59,821 bases of DNA from an uncultured Eubacteriales bacterium (GCA_900543085.1 UQQF01000010.1:1-59821), one strand, 5' to 3'. Shown: positions 1-7,655, numbered from the stretch's first letter. Numbers and translations: made by a program. The notes: generated by a model from the sequence alone, not told the origin.

Positions 1-335
1 GGCGACAAAAAGAAACCCCTCAGACTCCAAAGAGAAAAACGCTTTTTGGGTTGGGAAGTTTGGGGACACGGGGAATAGTGTTTACCCAACAGGTGGTTGT
101 TTCAAGTTGCTATCCCTAAGATTTATGCCAGATTAGGCTGCCACTGTCTTACCGCGCGGACGACCACCCCAACTAACAACCCACGTAAGCGCTCCGGCGC
201 AAAGCGCCGTCGCGCGAAAAAGACAGCACCCCAGTCTCGTAAAGTCTAAGGGATACCAGCGTAAATATGTCGAACCGCCAAGATAAACCCATTCCCCGGC
301 ATATTACAGCACCCAAAGCGGCTTTCCTTTCGGGG
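1..335. other. Intergenic sequence, no gene recognised
   Basis: No reading frame here has a ribosome site or a recognisable product. Short frames on both strands are low-complexity products of the GC-rich repeats near 180-220 and 310-380. It may be the downstream part of a unit lying left of the window. Confidence 0.5.
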
Positions 336-379
336 TCTGGGGGACTTTCTTTGGCCAAGACCAAAGAAAGTCCCCCAGA
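336..379. repeat. Perfect 19-bp inverted repeat upstream of the T-box promoter
   Basis: Left arm 336-354 (TCTGGGGGACTTTCTTTGG) and right arm 361-379 are exact reverse complements around a 6-base loop. Neither strand has a U-tract after the stem, so it is not a standard terminator. It ends 8 bases before the -35 box of the next promoter. It may be a REP-like intergenic element or a cruciform; the function is not known. Confidence 0.75.
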
Positions 380-387
380 AAAACCTC

Positions 388-416
388 TTGACAATTTAAA
401 TTGTGAAGTCTATAAT
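388..416 (+). promoter_or_regulatory. Consensus sigma-A promoter for the T-box/lyase unit
   Basis: TTGACA at 388-393 and TATAAT at 411-416, 17 bases apart, match the consensus at every position. Transcription would start near 423, just ahead of the T-box leader, so expression should depend mainly on antitermination rather than initiation. Confidence 0.85.
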
Positions 417-423
417 GCAGTCA

Positions 424-731
424 AGTCAATACTGCAAAAGGCTATGACTGCGGAATAGTACCGGGAGCAGCGGCGGGTGTCGTGGGCTCTGCAGAGAAGT
501 GCCGGTTGGTGCAAGGCACGAGAGTACGGCCTGGGAATACACGCAAGAGCCACCCCACGAAAGCGCATAGCGCCGGTAGGCCGGGTCGGGTTCTCCCGTT
601 ACAGAGATAGAGTATCTCGCTTCGGCGACGCACTCGAAAAGGCCGGTATGCGTGAGCTGCCGGTAAATTGAGGTGGTAACACGGGATTTGGCGCTCGTCC
701 TCTGCAGAGAGGAAGGGCGTTTTTCTTTTTC
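424..731 (+). promoter_or_regulatory. T-box leader, probably tyrosine-specific, with terminator
   Basis: The leader carries an AGAGA motif (504-508), a distal hairpin with a GGTTGGTG loop (about 508-520), a GAA-TAC-A specifier region (536-541) and a T-box bulge reading TGGTAACACGGG (674-685). It ends in a terminator hairpin at about 692-719 followed by a T-rich run. Both candidate specifier triplets (525-527 and 538-540) read TAC, a Tyr codon. The base after TGG in the bulge is T, which would pair with discriminator A73, as in tRNA-Tyr; tRNA-Trp has G73. T-boxes open the downstream gene when the cognate tRNA is uncharged. The specificity call is by eye. Confidence 0.85.
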
Positions 732-794
732 CTCAAACCCGGTGGAGCTGCCGCCAAACGGCTCCTTCCAATAAAAAAGAAGGAGAGCAGAACA

Positions 795-2243
795 ATGGCA
801 AACATCAAATTCCACACCGGTATGGACATCCCCCTGGAGCTGCACAAGGTGCGCATGGTGCAGAAGCTCAATCTGCAGCCTGTGGAGCGCCGTCTGGAGG
901 CGATAGCCGAGGCGGGCAACAACACCTTCCTGCTGAAGAACGAGGACATCTTCCTCGACATGCTCACCGACTCGGGTGTCAATGCCATGAGCGACCGCCA
1001 GACCGCCGCCATGCTGATATGCGACGACAGCTACGCCGGCAGCGCGTCCTTCACGCGCCTGGAGAACAAGGTGCACGAGATATTCGGCACCAAGTTCTTC
1101 CTCCCGGCTCACCAGGGCAGAGCCTGCGAGAACATCATAGCCATGGCCTTCGTAAAGCCCGGCGACGTGGTGCCGATGAATTTCCACTTCACGACCACCA
1201 AGGCTCACATAACCCGCCTGGGCGGCACGGTGGAGGAGCTGGTCATAGACGAGGGGCTCGCGACGACAAGCGACAACCCCTTCAAGGGCAATTTCGACCT
1301 CGACAAGCTCCGCGCGCTGATAGCTGACGTGGGCGCAGAGCGCATACCCTTCCTGCGCGTTGAGGCGGGCACCAACCTGATAGGCGGCCAGCCGCTGAGC
1401 CTGCAAAACATGCGCGAGACCTGCGGGATCTGCCGCGAGCACGGCATCATGACCGTGCTGGACGCCAGCCTCTTGCAGGACAACCTCTACTTTATCAAGA
1501 CCCGCGAGGCCGCCTGCAAGGACATGAGCATCCGCGAGATAACCCGCGCGGTGGCCGAGCAGTTCGACATAATCTACTTTTCCGCGCGCAAGTTCGGCTT
1601 CGCCCGCGGCGGCGGCATAGCCATGCGCGACGGCAAGCTCTGCGAGCAGATGCGCGAGCTGGTGCCGATGTTCGAGGGCTTCCTCACCTACGGCGGCATG
1701 AGCGTGCGCGAGATGGAGGCCATCACCGTCGGCCTCGAGGAGACGATGGACGAGGACGTGATAAGCCAGGGACCCATCTTCATCGACTTCATGTGCAGGG
1801 AGTTCATCAAGCGCGGCGTGCCCGTCGTGACTCCCGCCGGCGGACTGGGCTGCCACCTGAACGCGCGCGAGTTCCTGCCGCACATTGACGACCACGAGTA
1901 CCCGGCCGGCGCGCTGGCCGCGGCGGTGTACATCGCCGGCGGCATCCGCGGTATGGAGCGCGGCACGCTCAGCGAGCAGCGCGAGCCGGACGGCACCGAG
2001 CCGATAGCCGACGTGGAGCTGCTGCGTCTGGCCATGCCGAGGCGCGTGTTCACGATGAGCCAGGTGCTCTACGCCGTGGATCGCATCACCTGGCTGTTTG
2101 AAAACCGCGACCTCGTCGGCGGACTGCGCTGGGTGGAGGAACCGAGCTCGCTGCGATTCTTCTTCGGCAGGCTCGAGTCCACTAGTGATTGGCAGGAGAA
2201 GCTCGTCAAAAAGTTCCGCGACGACTTCGGCGACAGCCTTTAA
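795..2243 (+). CDS. Tyrosine phenol-lyase/tryptophanase-family PLP enzyme (TPL-like)
   Basis: This 482-residue protein belongs to the beta-eliminating lyase family, PLP enzymes that split Tyr to phenol or Trp to indole plus pyruvate and ammonia. Visible residues include the catalytic Tyr in DDSYAGS (Y80), TNLIGGQP (N194), the PLP aspartate (D223), the Schiff-base lysine in SARKF (K266), MERG (R389) and PRRVFT (R416/R417). R389 matches the phenol-lyase Arg381 that is absent from tryptophanase, so Tyr is the likelier substrate. The Arg that follows the PLP Asp in both known enzymes (DATR, DSAR) is replaced by Leu (DASL), and the residue after the lysine is Phe instead of Asp. It is a divergent member and its activity is inferred. 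A good ribosome site (AGGAGAG) precedes the ATG. A Tyr-type T-box leader controls it. Confidence 0.8.
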   Translation: MANIKFHTGMDIPLELHKVRMVQKLNLQPVERRLEAIAEAGNNTFLLKNEDIFLDMLTDSGVNAMSDRQTAAMLICDDSYAGSASFTRLENKVHEIFGTKFFLPAHQGRACENIIAMAFVKPGDVVPMNFHFTTTKAHITRLGGTVEELVIDEGLATTSDNPFKGNFDLDKLRALIADVGAERIPFLRVEAGTNLIGGQPLSLQNMRETCGICREHGIMTVLDASLLQDNLYFIKTREAACKDMSIREITRAVAEQFDIIYFSARKFGFARGGGIAMRDGKLCEQMRELVPMFEGFLTYGGMSVREMEAITVGLEETMDEDVISQGPIFIDFMCREFIKRGVPVVTPAGGLGCHLNAREFLPHIDDHEYPAGALAAAVYIAGGIRGMERGTLSEQREPDGTEPIADVELLRLAMPRRVFTMSQVLYAVDRITWLFENRDLVGGLRWVEEPSSLRFFFGRLESTSDWQEKLVKKFRDDFGDSL

Positions 2244-2284
2244 TATACGCTTTCACGTTCTCTCTTCTTTCCTCACAATACGCG

Positions 2285-2313
2285 AAGCCCCCGGAAACTT
2301 TTCCGGGGGCTTT
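2285..2313 (+). terminator. Rho-independent terminator after the lyase gene
   Basis: A 10-bp GC-rich stem (AAGCCCCCGG, 2285-2294, with its complement at 2303-2312) is followed by a short T run. It closes the lyase unit and may also serve the convergent regulator. Confidence 0.75.
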
Positions 2314-2375
2314 GCCACGCCGACGCGCGGCGTATTAGATTTTAAAACATATCGCGCCGCCGTTCGCCGCGCAGC

Positions 2376-3065
2376 TCAAGAACTCACCTCCAAGCTTGCC
2401 ATCTCCGCAAGCGCCGCCCGGTCGAGTACGTAGAGCCGCCGCTTTTTTATGTCAACTATGCCCTGGGCCTTCAGCTTCTCGCACACCCTCGCGACCTGCA
2501 CGCGCGAGGCGCCGACGGCGGAGGCGAGCTCCTGCTGTGAAAAGGGCAGGCAGCCGAAGCGTGCGTAGTCGCGGCTATTCATGTACAGTTGGATGAAGTT
2601 GGCAAGCTTGTTGAGCACGGAGTTGCTGCTCTGCGACTCGGCGTCGAGGCACATGAGCTTGAGTACGTCGGAATAATATACCATAACGTCTTCTGCGAAG
2701 GCGGAGCTCAGCCCCATGAGGCGCGACATGTCCGCGAGCGTGAGCGGCACCGCGCGCAGCGTGGTGAGCGCCGTTATGGTCACGGAGACGCCGGCGTCAT
2801 GGCGCAGCGCGTCCATGCAGCAGATGGTGTTCTGCCGGAGGTAGCCGAGCGTGCGCTCATAGCCGTATACGTTCACCACGCTCGCGCGCGCCGCGCCCTC
2901 CAGGATAAAGTACACCTGCGGCGAGGGCGTGCCTCCGCGGCTGAGCTGCTGCCCCTTCCTGAAGCGCCGCCGCTCCGGCACCTCGCTCATGATCAGCCCG
3001 CGTTGCGCCTTCAGGTTGTCGGTGAGCACAAATTCCGGCGCGGTGTTGATTTTATGTCCTTCCAT
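2376..3065 (-). CDS. Crp/Fnr-family transcriptional regulator
   Basis: The product has 229 residues, with an N-terminal cyclic-nucleotide-binding-type beta barrel (about 15-125), a dimer helix and a C-terminal winged helix-turn-helix (LPFSQQELASAVGASRVQV region). Cysteines are few and not arranged as an Fnr iron-sulfur cluster, so the effector is unknown. The ATG at 3065 is chosen because GGAGG lies 5 bases upstream; an in-frame TTG at 3077 would lie inside or ahead of that site. It is divergent from the reductase at 3200. A palindrome in the gap fits the operator form of this family, so it probably controls that gene and itself. Confidence 0.9.
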   Translation of the reverse strand: MEGHKINTAPEFVLTDNLKAQRGLIMSEVPERRRFRKGQQLSRGGTPSPQVYFILEGAARASVVNVYGYERTLGYLRQNTICCMDALRHDAGVSVTITALTTLRAVPLTLADMSRLMGLSSAFAEDVMVYYSDVLKLMCLDAESQSSNSVLNKLANFIQLYMNSRDYARFGCLPFSQQELASAVGASRVQVARVCEKLKAQGIVDIKKRRLYVLDRAALAEMASLEVSS

Positions 3066-3144
3066 GGCGGCCTCCAAAAAATTATTTTCAACTGTATCAT
3101 ACGATATCGTTTATTTCTTGTCAATACCTTATACTGCACTTAGT

Positions 3145-3160
3145 GGTTAAAAAATTAACC
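3145..3160. promoter_or_regulatory. Palindromic operator, Crp/Fnr type
   Basis: GGTTAA-AAAA-TTAACC is a perfect 6-4-6 palindrome in the gap between the divergent Crp/Fnr and reductase genes. Crp/Fnr dimers bind sites with about this half-site size and spacing. Placement 40 bases before the reductase start is compatible with activation or repression. Confidence 0.6.
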
Positions 3161-3199
3161 GCAGTCGATTCAAGTACAGCCAGCTAAGGAGGTAAAACC

Positions 3200-5131
3200 A
3201 TGGCAAGCAAACTGTTTCCGCATGTCTTTACGCCGGGCCGCATAGGCACCCTGGAGCTCAAGAACCGCGTAATGAAGGCGCCGCAGTCGTCCGGCATGAG
3301 CAACAAGGACGGCACCGTATCCGAGCGCCTCATACGCTATTACCGCAACCAGGCCTCCGGCGGTGCGGGCATGATAATCGTCGAGTACGCCTACGTGGAC
3401 GACATCGGCGCGAAGAGCGCGCACTGTCATCTTGGCATCTCGCAGAACGAGCACATCCCCGGCCTCACCTGGCTGGCTGAAAACATCAAGGAGTGCGGCG
3501 CCGCCGCCGGCATCCAGATCGAGCACTGCGGCCGCCAGAAGTTCCTGGGCACACAGCCCATGTGCGCGCCGAGCGCCATCCCCTGGCCGAAGTTGTGGGA
3601 TCAGTACGGCTTGCAGGCCGTGCCCCACGTGCTGACCATCGAGGAGATCCAGGACATAGTCCACGCCTTCGGCGACGCGGCCTGGCGCGCGAAGGTCGCC
3701 GGCTTCGACCTCGTCGAGATCCACGGCGCACACGGCTATCTGCTGACGAACTTCTTCTCCCCCACTACGAACCACCGCACCGACCTCTACGGCGGCTCGC
3801 TTGAAAACCGCATGCGCATCTACGTGGAGATAGCCCGCGATGTGCGCAAAAAGGTCGGCCCGGACTTTCCTGTTACCATCCGCTTGAGCGGCACAGACTA
3901 TGAACCGGACGGCTTCCCGATTGAGGAGACAGTAGCGTTGGCTAAAGTGCTGGAAAACGAGGGCATCAATGCATTCCACATCTCCGGCGGTGACCACCAC
4001 ACTATGATTCATCAGACCTCGCCTATGGCAATGAGCCACTGCCACAACACCTGGGCGGCCGCTGAGGTAAAGAAGGCGGTCTCCGTCCCAGTTATAGCCT
4101 CCGGCTCTATTACTACCCCTGACCTTGCTGAAGAGATTATTGCCTCCGGAAAGGGAGATTTTGTTGGCCTTGGACGCCCGCTCTGGGCCGACCCTGAGTG
4201 GCCGAAAAAGGCCGAGGCCGACCATCCGGAGGATATTCGTCCCTGTATCCGGTGCAACGAAGGCTGCCTTGAGCGCTCCTTCTATTGCTACAAGGCCGTC
4301 ACATGTGCCCTCAATCCGCAGATAAGCCGCGAAGGTGAGCTGGAAATCACTCCTGCTGCTGTTAAAAAGAACATCGCCGTTGTCGGTGGCGGCCCTGCTG
4401 GTCTCGAGGCGGCGCGTGTTCTCTCATTGCGTGGTCATTCCGTCACTCTCTTCGAGATGGGCGAACTGGGCGGTCAGCTCAACGAAGCCTCTGTGCCCGA
4501 ATTCAAGGCCGACATCCGTGGTTTCAGGGATTACCTAATCACTGCCGTTAACAAGCAGGGTGTCAAGCTGGAGCATAAAGCCGCCATACCGTCCGACCTC
4601 ACCAGCTTTGACGCCGTAATCTGCGCCACCGGCAGTAGGCCCAAGGCCTGCCCGCTGCCCGGAGCCGAGAAGGCGGTAGATGCGGCCGACGTACTGAAGG
4701 GCAAAGCTAAGGTCGGCCACAAGGTCGTCATGCTGGGCGTCGGCCTTGTCGGCAGCGAGACCGCGCTATGGCTGGCTGAAAACGGCCACGATGTCACGCT
4801 TGTGGGCCGCGGTCCGCAGATAATGAAGGGCGTAGCGTCAACGGACGCGCTTGCCTATACGGAGCGCATCGAGAAGGCTGGCATGAATATCTGCACGAAT
4901 ACCACACCGCTGGAGATTGTCGACGGCGGCGTCATGGTCAAGTTTAAGGGTGAGGTGCGCAAAATTGAGGCTGATACAGTGGTCTACGCTTTCGGCGCAG
5001 CCGCCCAGCACGCGCTCTGCGACGAGCTCAAGGCCCAGGGCCGTGAGGTATACCTTGTCGGCGACGCAAAGGGTCCTGCGAAGATAATGGACGCCATCCA
5101 CACCGCGTACAAGCTTTCCATCAAGCTTTAA
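3200..5131 (+). CDS. Old-yellow-enzyme-type NAD(P)H:flavin oxidoreductase (2,4-dienoyl-CoA reductase/BaiH-like)
   Basis: This 643-residue enoate-reductase-type enzyme has an FMN TIM barrel (1-340) with HGAHGYLLTNFFSP near residue 174 and the NHRTDLYGGSLENR signature. A 4Fe-4S motif follows (CIRCNEGC plus a fourth Cys about 11 residues later, near 349-370). The C-terminal part is an FAD/NAD domain beginning VVGGGPAGLEAA near 394. The family reduces activated C=C bonds of enoyl-CoAs, bile-acid intermediates, cinnamates or isoflavones; the substrate cannot be read from sequence. AAGGAGG precedes the ATG. From about 3880 to 4580 synonymous sites look less GC-rich than in the flanking parts of the gene. 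It is likely controlled by the divergent Crp/Fnr regulator. Confidence 0.9.
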   Translation: MASKLFPHVFTPGRIGTLELKNRVMKAPQSSGMSNKDGTVSERLIRYYRNQASGGAGMIIVEYAYVDDIGAKSAHCHLGISQNEHIPGLTWLAENIKECGAAAGIQIEHCGRQKFLGTQPMCAPSAIPWPKLWDQYGLQAVPHVLTIEEIQDIVHAFGDAAWRAKVAGFDLVEIHGAHGYLLTNFFSPTTNHRTDLYGGSLENRMRIYVEIARDVRKKVGPDFPVTIRLSGTDYEPDGFPIEETVALAKVLENEGINAFHISGGDHHTMIHQTSPMAMSHCHNTWAAAEVKKAVSVPVIASGSITTPDLAEEIIASGKGDFVGLGRPLWADPEWPKKAEADHPEDIRPCIRCNEGCLERSFYCYKAVTCALNPQISREGELEITPAAVKKNIAVVGGGPAGLEAARVLSLRGHSVTLFEMGELGGQLNEASVPEFKADIRGFRDYLITAVNKQGVKLEHKAAIPSDLTSFDAVICATGSRPKACPLPGAEKAVDAADVLKGKAKVGHKVVMLGVGLVGSETALWLAENGHDVTLVGRGPQIMKGVASTDALAYTERIEKAGMNICTNTTPLEIVDGGVMVKFKGEVRKIEADTVVYAFGAAAQHALCDELKAQGREVYLVGDAKGPAKIMDAIHTAYKLSIKL

Positions 5132-5161
5132 ACATCACCTCTCGAGAGCGCGTAAGCGCGG

Positions 5162-5189
5162 AAAAGCCCCGGGCGACCGGGGCTTTTTT
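5162..5189 (+). terminator. Rho-independent terminator after the reductase
   Basis: The stem AAAAGCCCCGG (5162-5172) pairs with 5177-5187 around a GCGA tetraloop and ends in T6. Confidence 0.85.
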
Positions 5190-5201
5190 CCGTGCGGGCG
5201 C

Positions 5202-5477
5202 GTGCCCGTAGGCTTCTTCATGTACAAGCGCTCCGAGACCCAGGCCGACACCGCTGTGATACGGCGCTTCATGCTGGGCGGCAGGCACCGCGAGCGTGGA
5301 CTCGAGGAAAAAGTCCTCGAACACGTGTTGAAGGGCTTGAAGCTCCAGGGCGTCAAAAAAGTGCTCATAACGGCCGGAGCCGCGCGTGAGGACGCGGCGG
5401 AGCTGTTCCTCTCCCTCGGCTTTCGCCCCGCCGGGGAGGGCGGCTGTGACGGGTTCTGTTATGAGCTTGAAATGTGA
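5202..5477 (+). pseudogene. C-terminal remnant of a GNAT acetyltransferase
   Basis: The 91-residue frame reads like the last half of a GNAT N-acetyltransferase: a beta strand (VGFFMYKR), then IRRFMLGGRHRERGLEEKVLE at the position of the acetyl-CoA-binding loop, a helix, and FLSLGFRPAGE near the end. GNAT domains are normally about 150 residues, so the first 60 or so are missing. The upstream sequence is a terminator and the end of the reductase gene, and no ribosome site precedes the GTG. It is best read as a decayed gene truncated at its 5' end. A short functional protein is possible but unlikely. Confidence 0.6.
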
Positions 5478-5509
5478 CCAAAACTACTTTATTTCGGAGG
5501 ATTATTACC

Positions 5510-6169
5510 ATGAAAAAGATAATTTCACTTGTGCTCTGTCTCGCCCTGGGCGGCCTTGTGCTGTCCGGCTGCTCCGGCGGGGAGGCTCAGTTTGAGGAAA
5601 AGAGCTACACCCCGGACGCGCAAGTCAGCGCCGTCACCATCGACGTTCAGGACAGGGACGTCACCGTTGAGCTGTCCGACGACGGACAGGTACACATTCA
5701 GTATTTCGAGAGCAGCAAGGAGTTTTACGACATCTCCGTCTCCGGCGGCGTGCTGACCATGACCGGCGCGACGGACAAGTCCTGGGCCGATTACATCGGC
5801 CTCGCCCCCTCCGCCGAATACCGCAAAATAGTGCTGCAGGTTCCCGACGCGGTGCTGGAAAACCTCACTATCACCACCACCAACGAGGACATCACCCTCC
5901 CCTCCCTGTCCGTGACCGGCAGCGTCAGCCTCGACTGCAACGGCGGGGACATAAGCTTCGATAGTCTCGACGTGGGCACGGCTCTGACCCTGAACGTCAA
6001 AAACGGCGACGTCTCCGGCACGGTTCTGGGCAGCTACGACGACTTTGCCATCCGCGCGGAGGTCAAAAGCGGCGACAGCAGCCTGCCCGAGAGCAAGGAC
6101 GGCGGGGTCAAGACTCTGAACGTCACCGCCAACAACGGCGACGTCAACGTCGAGATCTCGAACGGATAA
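5510..6169 (+). CDS. Lipoprotein with DUF4097-type beta repeats
   Basis: The product has 219 residues. A lipoprotein signal peptide (MKKIISLVLCLALGGLVLSGC, split here only for description) ends in an LSGC lipobox, predicting a lipid-anchored protein on the outer face of the membrane. The rest is a beta-helix-like series of strands typical of DUF4097 adhesin-like domains (NLTITTTNEDITL, SLDCNGGDISF, LNVKNGDVSG). GGAGG lies 8 bases before the ATG; longer in-frame starts lack a site. No enzyme motif is visible. It is a single-gene unit ending at a strong bidirectional terminator. Confidence 0.8.
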   Translation: MKKIISLVLCLALGGLVLSGCSGGEAQFEEKSYTPDAQVSAVTIDVQDRDVTVELSDDGQVHIQYFESSKEFYDISVSGGVLTMTGATDKSWADYIGLAPSAEYRKIVLQVPDAVLENLTITTTNEDITLPSLSVTGSVSLDCNGGDISFDSLDVGTALTLNVKNGDVSGTVLGSYDDFAIRAEVKSGDSSLPESKDGGVKTLNVTANNGDVNVEISNG

Positions 6170-6173
6170 ATAT

Positions 6174-6216
6174 AAAGAGCGCCGGCCGGAGTGACTGCCT
6201 CCGGCCGGCGCTCTTT
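6174..6216. terminator. Bidirectional terminator between convergent genes
   Basis: A 17-bp stem, AAAGAGCGCCGGCCGGA and its complement, is bounded by an A-tract and a T-tract, so it should stop both the lipoprotein and degV transcripts. Confidence 0.85.
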
Positions 6217-6227
6217 GCGCTGCCTAC

Positions 6228-7076
6228 TTATTCGTTTCCGAAAAACGCCACGCCTATGGCGCCGGGGCCGGCGTGCGTTCCGACCACGCTGCCTATGATC
6301 ATGGACGGCAGATCGTCTGCGTGCCCGACCCAGAGGCGGGCGCTGTCGGCCTTGTACTTCTGGAGCATGGTGTCATTCAGACCCGTGTAGCCGAGCATGT
6401 AGGGCATGGAAAAGTCCACGCCGTATTTCTCCACCATCTGCGAGAGCAGGTTGTTCCCGTTCTTGGAGCCGCGCGCCTTGCCTATCAGCGCGACCGCCCC
6501 GTCGCGGATGGTGATGACGGGCTTGATGGAGAGTATACCTCCGGCCAGCGCAGCCGCGCCGGAGATGCGTCCTCCGCGCTTGAGGTACTCCAGCGTGTCC
6601 AGCAGCGCTATGAGGTGCACGCGACCCTTGACGGCCTCGACGGCGTCGGCCACCTCGTCCATGCTCTTTCCCTGCGCGGCCAGGCTCAGCGCATAGCGCG
6701 CCTGTATCTGCGCGCCCAGGGTCACGCTCAGCGTGTCAACCACGCGCACGCGTCCCGGGAAGTCCGCCGCGGCTATCATCGCGCTCTGATACGTGCCGGA
6801 GAGCGCGGACGAGATGGTCAGCGCCACGACGTCGTCGCCGTCTGCCGTCATGCGCCCGAACGCCTCGGTGAAGTCGGCGGGCGTGGCCTGGCTGGTCGTG
6901 GGCAGGGTGTCGCTCTCGATGAGCCGCTCGTAAAACTCCCGCGCGCTGATGTCCACGCCGTCCACGTACTCCTCGTCGCCGAAGTGCACGCGCAGGTACA
7001 CGGACTCTATGCCCAGCTCCCTGCGCTGCTCCGCCGTGAAATCGAAGGTCGAATCGACCAGTATCTTAACTGCCAT
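6228..7076 (-). CDS. DegV-family fatty-acid-binding protein
   Basis: This 282-residue protein starts MAVKILVDSTFDF, the usual DegV N-terminus, and has the TSQATPADF and SSALSGTYQSA segments of the lipid-binding pocket, LEYLKRGGRISG in the middle and a GxxxGxHxGPGAxG-like C-terminus (GSVVGTHAGPGAIG). DegV/FakB proteins bind fatty acids and present them to the FakA kinase; no fakA is nearby. The ATG at 7076 is preceded by GGAGGAG; the upstream ATG at 7088 overlaps that site and is rejected. A divergent marR gene shares the promoter region. Confidence 0.9.
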   Translation of the reverse strand: MAVKILVDSTFDFTAEQRRELGIESVYLRVHFGDEEYVDGVDISAREFYERLIESDTLPTTSQATPADFTEAFGRMTADGDDVVALTISSALSGTYQSAMIAAADFPGRVRVVDTLSVTLGAQIQARYALSLAAQGKSMDEVADAVEAVKGRVHLIALLDTLEYLKRGGRISGAAALAGGILSIKPVITIRDGAVALIGKARGSKNGNNLLSQMVEKYGVDFSMPYMLGYTGLNDTMLQKYKADSARLWVGHADDLPSMIIGSVVGTHAGPGAIGVAFFGNE

Positions 7077-7096
7077 AGGCTCCTCCATGTTTAAAA

Positions 7097-7158
7097 TGTT
7101 GAGTGCTCAACAAATATACTCTCAAAATGTTGACTTGTCAATATCTTAGTTGTATTAT
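7097..7158. promoter_or_regulatory. Overlapping divergent degV/marR promoters with two palindromic operators
   Basis: The rightward marR promoter is TTGACT (7130-7135), 17 bases, TATTAT (7153-7158). The leftward degV promoter, read on the minus strand, is TTGACA (7141-7136), 17 bases, TATATT (7118-7113). Two palindromes sit on them: TGTTGAG-TG-CTCAACA (7097-7112), just downstream of the degV -10, and TTGAC-TT-GTCAA (7130-7141), covering both -35 boxes. A MarR dimer on the second site would block both promoters. Confidence 0.8.
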
Positions 7159-7176
7159 TGTCCCGAGGTGTGAGCT

Positions 7177-7617
7177 GTGAACGAAACTGAAAGATTCTAC
7201 GAATTCACCGGGCTTGTGTCGCGCGTCGGCAAGGCGCTGCGCCGGGCGCAGGAGAAATACACACGCGATTTCGGGCTGAGGAGCGTGCACGTGTCCTGCC
7301 TGCTCCGGCTGCTGGACGCACCAGGCGGGCTGAGCGCCACGGAGCTGAGCGAGCGCTGCGGCGTCGACCGGGCGCAGATCTCGCGCGTCAGCGCGGATCT
7401 GGCGGAGCGCGGCCTGGTGTGCGAGGCCGCGCCGGGCGCAAAGAGGCGGTACCGCGGCAGCCTGACCCTCACCGGCGAGGGCAGCGCCCTGGCGCGGGAG
7501 ATGAAGGGCATAGTGGTGGAAAAGCTCGGCGCGATAAGCGGCAGCCTGGACGAGGGCAAGGTCGCCACCTTCTACGAGGTCTTCCACGAGATCGCCGACA
7601 AGCTGGAGGACATCTGA
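7177..7617 (+). CDS. MarR-family transcriptional regulator
   Basis: A 146-residue winged-helix protein of usual MarR length. The N-terminal dimer helix is followed by the recognition part GLSATELSERCGVDRAQISRV and a wing with GAKRRYRGSLTLTGEG. The start is a GTG at 7177 with GAGGTG upstream. It is transcribed divergently from degV over a promoter region with two palindromes, so autoregulation and control of degV are likely. The ligand is unknown; MarR proteins of degV/fab loci often sense acyl groups, but nothing here proves it. Confidence 0.9.
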   Translation: MNETERFYEFTGLVSRVGKALRRAQEKYTRDFGLRSVHVSCLLRLLDAPGGLSATELSERCGVDRAQISRVSADLAERGLVCEAAPGAKRRYRGSLTLTGEGSALAREMKGIVVEKLGAISGSLDEGKVATFYEVFHEIADKLEDI

Positions 7618-7626
7618 GGGGCGGGG

Positions 7627-7655
7627 TTGACTTTTACTATAATGTATAGTAATAT
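7627..7655 (+). promoter_or_regulatory. Promoter of padR-yjdF with embedded palindrome
   Basis: TTGACT (7627-7632), a 17-base spacer and TAATAT (7650-7655). The spacer holds ACTATA-ATG-TATAGT (7636-7650), a 6-3-6 palindrome that is a likely operator for the PadR protein encoded 30 bases downstream. Confidence 0.7.

Noticed and set aside
267..458. 63-residue frame ahead of the lyase
   Set aside because: It spans the palindrome, the promoter and the start of the T-box, so it is not a plausible gene.
426..1895. Long frames antisense to strong genes, such as the 489-residue one opposite the lyase and the 818-residue one opposite the P-type ATPase
   Set aside because: They mirror GC-rich coding sequence, have no domains and no ribosome sites, and the opposite strand encodes clear enzymes.
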